Positions 42,561 through 55,500 of a stretch of DNA of 64,000 bases are shown here, piece after piece. A program made the position numbers and the translations under genes. The DNA is from Prostheceraeus crozeri (Eukaryota > Platyhelminthes > Polycladida > Euryleptidae). Each line of letters begins with the position of its first letter. The stretch's first letter is position 1. The stretch lies in assembly GCA_907163375.1 (NCBI GenBank), contig CAJQUW010007778.1:154001-218000 (forward strand), written 5' to 3'. The notes beneath the pieces were generated by a model, which searched no databases, was not told the origin of the DNA, and saw only the letters and a program-made list of their open reading frames with translations.

Positions 42561-43723
42561 CTAACCTCGCTCGATAAATTAAGGGTCACAGCTCTCGCAG
42601 CAGCAGCCGAGAAAAAGTATGATGCTGAAATATGAGGCAAAACTTCAGCTTTACCGATTAGCTTATATTGATCGAAGTCATTCGACTGAATTCCACTAAC
42701 TCTAAGATTATTTGAGAATTTTCGATTGGATTTCAAGACGAACAATCATCATTCAGCAAGTTGGTACGCACACAGTGTATGTGGACATTACTTTGAAAAC
42801 CCTCAAACCTGCATCATTCGAAAGACCGCCCAAAATCCACGTGAACAACCGGAGGGTGAGATGTCTACCGTGCATTCATGTGAGGGAGGGGGTGAGTGAG
42901 TCAAAATATATACTTATAGCTTCGCAGTGAAAAATCATGTTGCACAGCACACTTCCACGCAATTTCAAAATACAACTGTGATGCACTTAACGGAACTTCA
43001 AATTGGATTAAACTTTGATACCGCTGATCGCATGAAGTAACTTCAATTTAGTCAATCTATAAAAAATGTAGTCAAAGTAGGCGTACATGTATTTATGAAA
43101 TTATTCAATCAACAACAGAATGAAATGAAACAAACGATAGATCAAATTGCTATGTAAGATATGTGCAGCTGTTGGGACGAGCATTTGCGGGGGAACGTGT
43201 AATAATAAATAGAAACGTCAACTGCTAATAAAATCCATTGATGAAAATGGTGACAAATTCTTCTTCCATGAAAAACTCAGAAATATTATCTTTAATTATA
43301 CACACTATCTTCACGAATACATGGTGGTGTGCATTCTACTACATGAGGTTATGTGAAACATTCTGAATTCTTCGCTGATGTGCGAATACATACATGCAAG
43401 CTGCCGGGGAATTTCAATCATAGCTTGGATATTGAGCTCCGTCACATTTTCGATATTGAGTTTTCTTCAAGCAGGATCCTCAACCGCTACCCTAGAGCGT
43501 TCAAGTGGGACTGCATTGTCGCATGATGCGCAATTTCCATTAACGATGGCCGCCATAAACATAATTCACTCCATCAAAGAGTCGATAGTTTTGTCCTCAG
43601 TCGTTCCACCAGACAGGAAATTATGATGAACTGTGTCAAGCTACACAAACGGTAATCTTTTCCATCAATATTTGTCGCTTTCAAATGGTGATGGTTTGCT
43701 TTTTCCATTCTTGATTGAAGATG
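42561..43723. other. Repeat-poor stretch with one SINE scrap
   Basis: Only 43115-43180 is recognised: AAACGATAGATCAAATTGCT then ATGTGCAGCTGTTGGGACGA, the tail and broken head of the tRNA-related SINE. No gene seen. Confidence 0.45.
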
Positions 43724-44513
43724 ATCAATGTACCTTTGTTGAGTTTACATGGGAGTCCAAAGAGAGCCTTGGCACGGAGCGAAGTTCGTTCCTGAAGATC
43801 GAAAGCCTTTACTTAGATTAATTCACGAATCACCGATGTCGCACTTCGCTTCGCGATTATTGTTCTCCCTTGAATGTCATGACACAAATGCTTAGAGTAG
43901 GATGTTCAAATCAATTGCTCACCCTTGAAAATCTTGTAGGAAGGAAAACATGAAGCACCATCTCATAGGATGCTCAATCTCATCAGATATACATATTTTT
44001 TCACTATCCGCGAGGACTTAGCCCGAACTTCCGCCACCCAGTTGCTGCAAATTTGAGACAAATCGGTCGTCTCTAGCGACTGCCGTTTATGTGTTCATAG
44101 GTATAGCTCTCTTATTCCATCAATGTACCTTTGTTGAGTTTACATGGGAGTCCAAAGAGAGCCTTGGCACGGAGCGGAGTTCGTTCCTGAAGATCGAAAG
44201 CCTTTACTTAGATTAATTCACGAATCACCGATGTCGCACTTCGCTTCGCGATTATTGTTCTCCCTTGAATGTCATGACACAAATGCTTAGAGTAGGATGT
44301 TCAAATCAATTGCTCACCCTTGAAAATCTTGTAGGAAGGAAAACATGAAGCACCATCTCATAGGATGCTCAATCTCATCAGATATACATATTTTTTCACT
44401 ATCCGCGAGGACTTAGCCCGAACTTCCGCCACCCAGTTGCTGCAAATTTGAGACAAATCGGTCGTCTCTAGCGACTGCCGTTTATGTGTTCATAGGTATA
44501 GCTCTCTTATTCC
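43724..44513. repeat. 395-bp tandem duplication, almost identical
   Basis: 43724-44118 and 44119-44513 read the same with one difference that I noticed (GAGCGAAG versus GAGCGGAG). No coding content. Either a very recent duplication or an assembly effect. Confidence 0.93.
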
Positions 44514-46823
44514 ATCACAAACTACCTTCATTGGACAAAAATATGATTGCAAAAAATTGGCTTCGTTCACTGCATCATTTCTTAGAATTTCGACATTAAA
44601 ATTTCAACAAAAACTAACCGCAAATATTGATTATTAAACTATAAATAACATTAGTTTTGAAAGAGTATGAAAAATTCAGAAAATCGCCCAAAAATTTATA
44701 AAAAACAAGAAAGCATCACCATTTCCGTGTGAAAAAGTGAAAGAATGACTGCTGCGACCTCTGAGGTCCACTGCTTGCCAATGATCTTTATTTAAATCAG
44801 CAATGTTGAATGCATAACTCAGCAATCATTGCATGTAGGCTACACATGCCTGTTGTAAAATAAACAACGCACAACACACACGACCTATTAACAAACACAA
44901 TAACTGAATTATTATCAACATTCAAATTTCCGCTTAAAAGATTTCTGGTGTCATCAGCTCCAAAATGCATAATTCATCAAAATCAGTCCATCCGATCACT
45001 GGCAAAAATCAAAAGTTTTATTCCTATGACCAGCCTTTATTGCGTAATCTTCAACATTTGAGGTCACATTAGCATAGGCAGATATGCAGGAAGGATGGCC
45101 TGGAGCGCCTAAGGAATCAGCTGGCGCACTCATATGTGCGCTCTATGTGAAGATTCCAGTTAGGCAAAGAAGAAGGTATGCAAAGGTAGGAAAGCACTTT
45201 CTAATCGTAATATAATCGAAATTAATTGTAACACGAATAGACCTACAGGATCCTCATGCTGGAGGATGACCAATTGTTGTGAGAAATCATTTCGCTAACA
45301 TTTGAAGCAAGATTTGCACAGAGAATGTGAAAATTTATTTATTGAGATGAATTTAATCAACATATTAATTATAGTCAATGATCATAGATCAAGACTGTCG
45401 AAGTCACCAAGTGAACAGAGCATAGAAATAATTGAACGCATTCGCAGCATCGGTAGAACAATAAATCACTATCAACCATTTCTATGACCAAGAAATTTCC
45501 GCAGTTTTCATAGTTTTGTACCATGTGTAGACGAAAAATTAAATTTGTTAAAAAAAATAACAACTTTAAAACAAAACACTATTATACATTTAAAAGTAAA
45601 ATGTTTTTCAAAACAACAAATTAACTTAGACAAAACCTCATGTGAAGCAAAATTTATAAAAAAATCATGACAATGTTTTGTGATTTTTTAAAATATCCAT
45701 ATGTTTAGCTATTGAATTCCGCTGCATTTTACTATTTAATAATCCACGCCTTCGAATCCAATGACCAATTTTTTGTTAATTTATGAGCAAATTATATAAA
45801 ATTTTTTGAAATGTTATTTCAACTGCCTCGCATAAAATATCAAATATTCACATCTGACCAAACGACGGGAGATCATATTCAGGTCCACCTTGTTGTATTG
45901 ACCATTGAAGGCACGGGAAGCCGAGTCACCTGTCTTCTTTGTACTTGCTTGGTTAACTTAGTAAAATCTCAAGAGTTTTTTGTTTTCAACAGAGAGTTTG
46001 AAATTTTGTTTGTTTTCAGAACCTTCAATTTAACAAAGGTGGTTGTGATGACAGATAGATGCAGATTTCCCATCATATCGAAGCTTATGGATAGAGGCAA
46101 ATTCTTTTGTATCAGTGCCACGGAAACTCTTTTTGATATTCGACTGCAGCATCCATAGACATCGGAGTACATTATTAATAATGTGATCAATAAAAATCTA
46201 ATCCGATTTCTATGATAGCATCATAGGATAAGAACGAACTCGTGCTCTCGCATGAAACATAAAGCAAGGTAATGCTCATAGACTGGTAGTGCTGATGGGT
46301 TGCCATGCTACATGGCATCAAAGGGATTTCGGCTTTCCATCAAAATTAAAGATGACACTTCCTTTGTCAATGATTCCTGACCAGCACAAGATAATTGCAT
46401 CAAACAGTTAATGGACCAGCATTTTGAGAGTGCATCAAAGGCCCAAATTTCCTCTTTTCTCTCTCACAATGTTGACTTCTAACGCAACCGAATTCATTGC
46501 AGCGAGTTAAAAAAAAGTCATGCAATCACAGCAGTCAGAAGCGGGTGTTATTGTATTCCAATACAGCCAAACTTGCGGTAGTTTTGCATGGACTCAGTCA
46601 GTGTGCGTTCTTCCAAAAGCACTAGGTCTCAGCCACACTGAAATCAAAGAAAAGCACGAGCTCCCGATCTGACGCATTTCCGTAAATTAGTAATCGCTCT
46701 GCCTTGCTTCCCTTGACTGTGTGGCAGTTTGCCGCTGCTGCAATGACGACTTTATATTTACTACAAAACGCTTTGCTCGAAAAGTTCACAGTGTAGATGG
46801 ACTTTACACATAGACACATTTAA
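44514..46823. other. Repeat-derived intergenic DNA
   Basis: 45845-45945 carries GACCAAACGACGGGAGATCA and ATTGACCATTGAAGGCACGG, the shared core and tail of the MITE group. ORFs at 45302-45487 and 45811-46158 and the minus ORF at 46819-46622 have no family I can name. Confidence 0.45.
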
Positions 46824-46925
46824 AGAGAAGGCTGCCAATCCGAATATTGGGTTCGAATCCTATTGACCACACATCTTTTGTATGGCAATCTGATCGAACG
46901 TTCATTTAATTTCATTGTTGTTAAT
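46824..46925 (+). repeat. tRNA-related SINE fragment
   Basis: ATTGGGTTCGAATCCTATTG (B box) followed by ACACATCTTTTGTATGGCAA and a tail ATTTAATTTCATTGTTGTT, matching the minus-strand copy at 29.85 kb in opposite orientation. The A-box half is gone. Confidence 0.75.
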
Positions 46926-47297
46926 TCCTTCTTGAGACCTGTAATTTTACATAAATACTTGTAACGAATATAATGATTGACAATCTAAAATCTATATCTT
47001 AATTGGATGATTTCCTTCCAATCATCATTCGAAATGACTCAGTGATTCCAATAAGTTGACAAACTTGCCTTTTACGTCAATAGTTTTGACGGCTCTCCAT
47101 CTTCCACGCTATTATTGGGTTAACTGTAAAATGTGCCAGTAGCCAAAATTCGAAAAACTGCCAGTTGCCATAACTTCTTTATTTTTCTATATTTCACTTA
47201 GTTTTTTTCTGACACAGGAGAATGTTGGATGTTCCACACGCCTGCAGAGTTTCACAGCGATATTCTATCTTTAACCCTTCTTTAATCCGAATTTATA

Positions 47298-47640
47298 GGC
47301 CCGGTCACTAACTTTTTGACATGCCAGTAGCCAAAACTTCTTTATTTCAACTCCTATCTACCTGAACTACCCATACAACCTCTCTCCACTCCCAACCAAG
47401 TAGCCGGTGTAGTTTCAGCCCGATCGCCCAACTCTAGCCCTGGTCCAACCTCTGATTTCTCTCATTATAGGCCCGGTCACGAACTTTTTGACATGCCGGT
47501 AGCCAAAACTTCTTTTTTTCAACTCCGATCTACCTGAACTACCTATACAACCTCTCTCCACTCCCAACCAAGCTGCCGGTGTAGTTTCAGCCCGATCGCC
47601 CAACCCTATTCTTGCATAGAAGCGCAAATACAATTAACTA
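47298..47640. repeat. 172-bp tandem repeat, two copies plus scrap
   Basis: GGCCCGGTCACTAACTTTTTG at 47298 recurs at 47470 with few changes; both copies run to AGTTTCAGCCCGATCGCCCA. An older partial unit (GCCAGTAGCCAAAATTC) lies near 47137. Not coding. Confidence 0.88.
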
Positions 47641-48439
47641 GATCGCATTCTGCAGAAACCTATATAAAGAGAGAAAAATAGCGTTGATTTCTATTTTCAG
47701 CTTGATAATCCAATCTGCCAATACTGATCATTTAGGAGCAGCAACGAAATTTTATGAAAAGTGCAAAAGTTATGAATCGACATGAGTTAATAAAGTCAAC
47801 TTAATTCCTAAAGTAAACCACGGATTCCTCCTCAATATCGGTTTATTCACATCAAGGACATTTGCATAACATAACGTGGATTAATATAAACCGAAATCCT
47901 GTACCAAATTTTAGGTGAACTGAAAAGGGTTTTAGAATGACCCTATTTTTTACCAATTGAATATTTCATCTTTAATACAAGAATGACGGTATGGGATAAA
48001 AAATTAGGTTTTTAGTATGGAGTTCGACGATTTGAAAATATCAAAATTTCAAATACGTTTTCTGAAAGAAATTATTCAACAACTTAGTCTTGTTCTATGT
48101 CCGGTGGTAGGCTTGTCAACGCACAGTATTTATATATTTTAGTTTATGTATTTTTTTGATATTTTGTCCAGTGTGCGGTTCGATGTTGGACTACTCCCGT
48201 GCTTCTAGGGTGATCTAGCAAGTATGCATGAATTGTGATCATTGGACCCGATTTAATTTAACTACCGGGTGAATTACAAATTCCATTCGTAGTAATCCAT
48301 TGACATGCAGAAAAACGTTCTCGAAGTTATCACATTGGTCCCCTACCCGGTGGATATCTTACGCGCTTCACAATTCTTTATTTTAGTACTATTTTAGTTT
48401 ATTTTAGTTCGAAGTGGAAACGTGTCTGCACATTTCAAG
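47641..48439. other. Nothing recognised
   Basis: AT-rich spacer with no coding or repeat signal found. Confidence 0.4.
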
Positions 48440-49730
48440 ACGTATGGAAGAAAGATTTTCCTGCTCAGGTTTCTGTTCCGAATTGCGAATATTCTGCAAG
48501 GTGCTCTTTGTGCATGAAGATAATTTCTGAAAAGATGGCGGTCAGGCAACATGTAGATGGCGGTCATCTCGAAGTCAATGTCTCTACTTCCTGTTCGACA
48601 AATAATTATGACCAACGGCGTCAGCAGTCGGTTGGGTCCTGATTATGAAAAAGTGGTAACTGCTGAGGCTGCTCGCATGTATCATGACGTGCGACACATT
48701 CTTTCGTACTATAGCCTTGACTGTGGTATCATTTCTATGCGGTTGCTACACTGATTCAAAGCTAATGGAGGAGATTCAACTGGGAAGGATCAAGCCCAGG
48801 TCTATCACAAGCAAAGCATTGGGGCCTCATTCACTGGAAATAATCATCGAGCAGCTGAATAACAATGGCGGAGTTCCCCTCTGCGTTGGCACCGGCGCTA
48901 CTAATCACGGATCTCAGAGAATGTACCGGTACCTAGTCTGTGCGAGACATCACACGGCAGACATTGTCTTTGGAAAGTTGTGCTCGACTTCTTTTGAAGG
49001 TGTCATATGAAGATGCTTCAGTAGTGATGGACCAAATCGTTCAAGATCTTAGAAATAGTGTCTTCCGCTAAAACTATGACGGGCCTTAGAGCTGACCATG
49101 CGTTGACAGCTACGTAGTGAATTATTCAGTCTTTGTCTTGTTGCAGCAAGATGAGCCATCCATTATCCAAGCCAGTTTCTGTCAACCATGTTCTATATAA
49201 TGCTGTGCCTTGCACGTTGCTCTACGTTTGTGTAGTGTTGTTCTGAAGTGTTTCACTGAGTTATCCAAGTCGGCCAGGAAAGGGGTAAAACTCAAGGAGG
49301 AATTCCAAGCTGCCGTCAAAACAACCAAAAAGTGATGCGACACGGGGTCAGGAGACGACTGGCTGTTCGAGGAACCCTCTAGCATCGTGAATATTTTGCC
49401 CATAAAATCTCAGTTCGTCAATCGTGGAGAGGATCATTGTGAAATGGACGTCTGGAACGTTTTGGCGATGAAGAAGAGGAACTGAGTCCATATTCCATAC
49501 CTGCTATCAATGAAATACAGCTTTACTTAGCACTTTCATTTCTGTCTGATGGTCAGTGCTCTTCATGCATTAGAAAAAAATCAGATCTTGAGTGCCACTT
49601 GAGCCAGATTTTGTGCTACCTTCACGCCATATTCTGTACTAAGAGAAAGGACATATTCTTTAGCATGATCCCGAATTTCAAAAGCGAGGAAATTGCCTCA
49701 AGCTAATTGAGTAGAAAACCATTGTTTTGC
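48440..49730 (+). mobile_element. hAT-like (DUF4371-type) transposase relic
   Basis: BED-finger-like RCSLCMKIISEKMAVRQHVDGGH (~48485-48560), then YHDVRHILSYYSLDCGIISM, DSKLMEEIQLGRIKPRSITS, ALGPHSLEIIIEQLNNN and GTGATNHGSQRM, close in order to DUF4371/hAT-like transposases (compare TDASNHGxxK). At least two frame changes and several stops; after about 49000 only scraps remain. No terminal repeats were found. Confidence 0.62.
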
Positions 49731-51876
49731 TGCGTCGTCTTTTGAATGGCGATTGACGGTGTGCGATCGCTTTTTTCTTTCTGTACTGGGAAACGTACAT
49801 TCCCGAGGATAAGAATTTAAACTAATGCATTTATTGCTATAGACAAGTAGCAATAATTACATACGTATAGACTTTACAATGTTAGCAGTCTTAACACTTA
49901 TACAGAATTTATGAAATATGCACTATCATTTATGATTTCATGAATAATGTGACTTCGGTGAACGCAAGCAGGTACTCTGTTGTTATGAGACGCATGTTTC
50001 ATAGTGGGTTTACCTGCACACTTCTTGCAAAAATAGACAAGAGATTAAGTGATTAGCTTGAAAAATGTGACAAGAAATTGTGATTGTTATTCAAGTATTC
50101 GCTTTAGTTACTTAAATGAGAAATGAATTAATGATGAGATGCATATGCTAACTGTAGCTTATTATTCTCTTGTTCAGAATATGAGATGCAACCCCAACAT
50201 AGACACAACTACAGAAAGTGCCAACTGAACTACCCAAATAGCTCTACTAGCCTATCAGAAATTTCCAAGAATGATACTTGTGTAATAACTAATGTTTAAA
50301 TTGATATCAAAACAACTACAAACAACCGATCCTATTACCATTCTTGGAAAGTGTTTGATATTTCGATGGTTAAAACGTAGAATAAATAAAGTGGTCCCAA
50401 CTCCATTCGACTGGTCGGATAAAAGTCGGTCAACTGCTCTTAAACTTCAACCGTTTAATTCTTTACCGCTCTATTCCTGATGAAGGTTAAAAGCGATTGA
50501 AACCGGTCGAATAAAGTTGATATGCACAGTTGATTTATATGACGTTTTAGCCATCAAAATATTTTATGTAGGCCTACAATGCTTGTTTATTTTAAAGGAA
50601 TAGTGGGAGCATAAAAAGAGAACAAATACTTAGTCACATAAGAAAACGTAAGATAAACAAAAGCGATGCACCAACCCATCAATGTGCACACCCACAAGTG
50701 CAAATGATTCACGCCGCATGAATTCAAGAAGCAATTCAAGCATTTTTGTGTAATGGTGGCACCGAATATTGTGTTATGATCAAGGGTGCCGCGATGCGAG
50801 AATGCTGAGAAACACTGATGTACCACATAGATCCCTTAATAATGATTATTTTCATATTTAGATTATTGACTCTTTGAGTTTCAAAAGAAATATTGAATGA
50901 AAGATAAAATTGCTGACGTCGAGCCTCTATCTGTGACTGTTGAGGAGATATAGTTGCTGACCTATTTCATGATTTTTTATTGCTTCATTGCATTATCTTT
51001 TACTAATAATTAGGAAGATCAACATTTTGGCCAATTCGTTATTAGTATGTATTTATGTTTGACATCTGACTGACTATCTGTTCTGCTTATATCTATTATT
51101 GTCATATTTCTTTAAATATTTTCTATGCCCTTATCAAACTACATCGTGGGCCAAAACAGAGTCTGGTAGGAAAACCTTTAACCGTGAGCGGGTTGTAGCC
51201 GGATTGAACCGTTCTTAATGGATATACGTACAACCAAGAATATTTCCGGTAATCCGCATAATCATGAAGGGAAATATTCAATTTGATGCCACCTGTTCAG
51301 AAGATTAATTAATCAATTTTCGTTTTTGGGTTCTATGTGTGAGAAACCGTAATTATGACACTCATACTTCACTGTAGATTTGTTGCTTATGTTCACAATT
51401 TTTCTGTTCCGTGTTTGCAGATTTATTTCTGCTTAAGGTGACAAAAGCGACTAAAAATGTAAAAAAAATTGGGTGTCAAATTTATTCATAGACACGTGAC
51501 GACAGCATTTAATAATTAAGGTGCGATACCCTAGAATCTGTCGTTGCAGTACCTTGAGGTAACTGATCCATATTATGATAAAATGGTTTGCAGCTGCTGA
51601 GCTAGCAATGAAGATTTAATCGTCTTTATTGCACAACAAATGGAGAAATGCTGCAATCAATTTACTCTAGCAAAATGTTTTGCTCAGATGTTGTGCCAAA
51701 ATTTGACAATTAGTATAAGAATGATCTGATCTGGATAGTGAAGCCCAATATGACAAGGGATAATAATGCACTTGTCAATGCTGCTGAGGTTATTGAGAAT
51801 TTTATGATTACAAACATGTACAAAAATATCGCTCTTATTTTACCAAGGCACCAACCAGTTTAAACCTATTTTTTGC
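49731..51876. other. Intergenic, little recognised
   Basis: At 50475-50515, CCTGATGAAGG then GATTGAAACCGGTCGAATAAA resembles a hammerhead core (CTGATGA...GAAA) at a retroelement end, but the stem between them does not pair well. The ORF at 50292-50480 just before it is unidentified. Nothing else. Confidence 0.4.
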
Positions 51877-51931
51877 AAACCCAGATTGATTTGTAAATCA
51901 ACTGCTATGTTTTTATAGCAGATTTGGGTTT
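51877..51931. other. Compact three-way-junction inverted repeat
   Basis: Outer arms AAACCCAGAT (51877-51886) and ATTTGGGTTT (51922-51931) pair over 10 bp. Between them are two hairpins: TGATTTGTAAATCA (51887-51900) and CTGCTATGTTTTTATAGCAG (51902-51921). Only one base is left unpaired at the junction. About 340 bp upstream of the mTOR start codon. No known RNA family recognised. Confidence 0.6.
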
Positions 51932-52269
51932 ATATAATGCATTATTAAGATTATGTTTATAATAATAGCGATCAAAATTTGCTAGTTCTTAAGTTAGTAA
52001 AATCTTGACCAACATAATATTTGACATGGAAAGCTATGTAGGTATACATCTGAAAAGTTTCGATGAACGCATGATCATCACTATTTGATTGTTTTCGGTA
52101 ACTTATGTGAAATTAATCAGATTGATCAGATTTAGAGAAAATAAATATCTTACTACCGATCCATCGACACTAGATTTACATGCTGTTTTGCAAGACATTT
52201 GCTGCTACAAAAATCAGACAGTTGCATTTCAATACTCATCGATGTTCTTATTTTCTAGGTAAATGGACA

Positions 52270-52501
52270 ATGAAGCACACACTTCAACAGGAAGCAATTC
52301 GGTTCTGTGCTGGACTTCGTTCGAGGTCAGAAGAAGTAAAGATGAGATCGGCAAGCGAACTCAAATCCTTCGTGTCCACAGATTTGAGAGAATCAAGCTC
52401 TGAAGATGCAAAATGCTTTTATGAAAAATTGAATAAGGAAATACATGACATGATCAATAATGGAGATGCTGTTGATAAACGTGGTGGAATTCTTGGAATC
52501 G
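52270..52501 (+). CDS. MTOR: mTOR exon 1 (start)
   Basis: Begins MKHTLQQEAIRFCAGLRSRS (human LQQFASGLKSRNEE). A TATTTTCTAG|GT just upstream is a likely 5'-UTR acceptor ending at 52258, which is why I start at the ATG at 52270. The ATG at 52263 is in another frame and gives no match. Donor G|GTAATT, phase 1. Confidence 0.9.
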
Positions 52502-55500
52502 GTAATTTCTCAAATCATGACTATTTCGTTTACTCACAACGCTTATTATTGCCTTGAAGATTGACATGCAGCAAAAATAGGTTTTAACATTAATCCGACT
52601 CATAACCAAGGGTCGCAAAGCTTCACGTAGGCTATCACAGCTGCGTGAAAGTGCTAGATACTGTAATCGAATTGCGTAGTTACAGAGATGGAGAATTCCC
52701 ACGGATCCGCTGAAATCCGCGGGCCGCAATAAGTTTGTCTAATGAATTATTTATTTGTTTTCTATTTGGGGCCCGTTGAAATATAAATTTCCGATGGGGG
52801 CCCCGTTTCCACATTCTCATTCCTGCAGTTGGATGTTTATGTGGCCGTGGGATGACTTTTTTGTCTGCAGTAGAGCCATTTAGATTACTTTCCTCAATTC
52901 AAACTTTAGAAGTATATAAAAGTAATGTCTACTGAAAAAGTCTTGCTGCTGAAATTCAATTTTGTCTAAATTTTTGCCTATGTGACGGTCTGTTCACAGA
53001 AATGTGCTAGTGGAAAACATCTATGCTAGTGCTGTGTGTCACAGTAGTCAACTGGTCTGCTTAGCGATGATGACACTTAACATCGGCCGAGCACTTAACA
53101 TCGACCGAGAGAAGGCGCTGGACGTTGAAGACCCTTTCAGATTGTAACATAACTTACCGTTTCTTTGGCCATTAAATTTATCGAAAGAATTTATAACTTT
53201 TGTTCCGCTTTTGGACAGACTTGAAGCATGTCTAACATCTCTCGCCGCTTGGTCAACTGTGTCAACAATTAATCATTTGAATATTCCGCTCTCTAATTTA
53301 CAGTACATACATGGCAGAGGGCCATTATTATTTGGTAGTCTAAAATGTCCGTTAAAGAGCTTATTACTATAGTAATCTAATCTGAGTCCCACTCACATGT
53401 TACGATGTGCTTCAAGCGTTTATGATCATATTATATGTGTATAAAGATGTAGTACATTTGCATTAGATGTTGTGATGTGGCGTGTGGTCATGCCGTATCA
53501 GCATTTTCCTAAGGGTAGTGCGATACTTATTCTATTAATTGAATCTAGTCATTTGAGTATTTGGTTATCTTTTAAAACAAATTGGTTTTGAAATGATTAG
53601 ATTTTAAACATTATTTAGTAAAATGGAGTAAGTAAATACATGTATAATAAGATAAATGAGACAAGGTATTTTTTCTAAATTGTTTGTCAAAGGACGAGTA
53701 TTATCTCACATGTATTTCTTCAGCGAGTGAACTAGGCCTATTGAGACGTTAATCGTTCTAAAAGAAGCAATGAATAACGGATTGTGGTGAACAAATTAAC
53801 CATATATTATTAACAGTAAGCTACATCTTTTTCTCATGTAATTTTATAGAAGTTGCTATTGTGCTAATGTTGACTTCTGTGTCAGTGGATTATCACTTGA
53901 TTAGCGAGGGTGTGGATCAGTCTTAATGGGCTAACGTATAATATTTTACCCTGCATTAGGTAAGCTTATTTCCGTATGATGCGGATGCGCTTTCGTCTAC
54001 ATATGAATAATTTCAATTTAAATAAATCAGTAGGCCTAGAGCCTTATAACTTTTTATTCGTCTAAGTTCGCTTAGTTTCATCATACATGAATTTTGAGAT
54101 GCGTAAGCATGTGACTAGACAAGATTTCGAAATATTTTGGAAGTGATGATATTTTATAAACAATCTTAGTGCAAATCTTAAAAATATGCCACGGAACATC
54201 TTAATCGGGGACATCTTAAATAAGTTTAGTAAGCCATAGATAAATTGTGTATACAATGCATCACAATTATTGTCTGATCGTGATCGATCAATCAATTGCT
54301 GTTGATTGATTGTCCGACCGGTTTTCGACTGTGGCCTAATGAGTTGAGTTTGTAACTAATGATATTCAATGGGGATGCGGAATTTGTAAAGAGTTTCAAT
54401 GCGTTAAATGAGGGTTACTAGTCATTCTGTTAATTACCAATAGGTTATTTATTAATTGAGAACCCACAATGCTCGTAATTCTCAGCTTTAACGTTGCAGT
54501 CATCAAGTGACTTACTCGTATAGTAACAGACAGCTATTTTGATTAGTTGTAACTTGAATACAAGGTGGCCATAAAGTCGCGCACCAAAGTTTATCTGACC
54601 TACGTCCAAACTTTAAGCTTCAATCATACTATTATAGAAATTCCTAGTTTCGTCGTGCGTATGTGGAGTATACTTCGTTCTCTTAACTTCATGAATGAAC
54701 ATTATTTGGTGCAGATGATCGCGCGACTGCCAAAATGAGAATTACTCTGAAAAAAGCGAAGGAGTCAAGATAAATGGAAGCTACATTGGCTTCTTAATCA
54801 CAACCAGCGAGCATGTCCTTGTCAATTGAACACAGAGTTGAAATTATCTTACTTTGTGGGTGAGAGGGTGCGACAAACTGGTCTGTTGCTGAAACGTTCA
54901 ATTCAAAGCATGGAGGAATGAATGTTAGTCACACGGCAGTGGGTCGTTTACTTGCGAAGTTCAAAGAAACTGACGTTCACGACAAAGAGTTCAGTGGACG
55001 TTTAAGAGTATCTGATGCGACACGAACACCCATTCTCGATAAAATTGAGCAAAGTCCAATAAAATCCGTGCGTAGATCATCTCGCGAAATCAACGTTACA
55101 CGCTTACGATGCAGAAGATACTCAAAGAATAACTTTTTCATCCATAAAAACTTCAGATTCTCCAAAAATTGTACGAAGACGATCCTGACCGATATATGGA
55201 AATGTCGACATGGTTTAAAAACCCATTGGATGAAGATCCTGACATGGTGCATCGGAAAGTGGTCTTTAGTGATGAAGCCAACTTTTATCTCAATGGTGAA
55301 GTGAATAAAGAAAATTGCCGGTATTATGCGCGGAAGAATCTTCACTGGATGCAACCCACAAAAGAACAGTGGTGCGAAACTAATGGTCTGGTGCGGTCTG
55401 TGGAAAGACCATGTTTTATGGCCCTTCTTTTTGACTTCACGCTCGACGGCAACAAGTACCTCAAAATGTTGCAAGAAGAACTTATCCCTCACTTAAACTC

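Noticed and set aside
43633-43821. 62-codon ORF at the start of the tandem duplication
   Set aside because: Runs into the duplicated non-coding unit and shows no family.
52180-52269. mTOR start at the upstream ATG (52180)
   Set aside because: The stretch contains a TTTTCTAG acceptor and does not match the mTOR N-terminus; the match begins at 52270.
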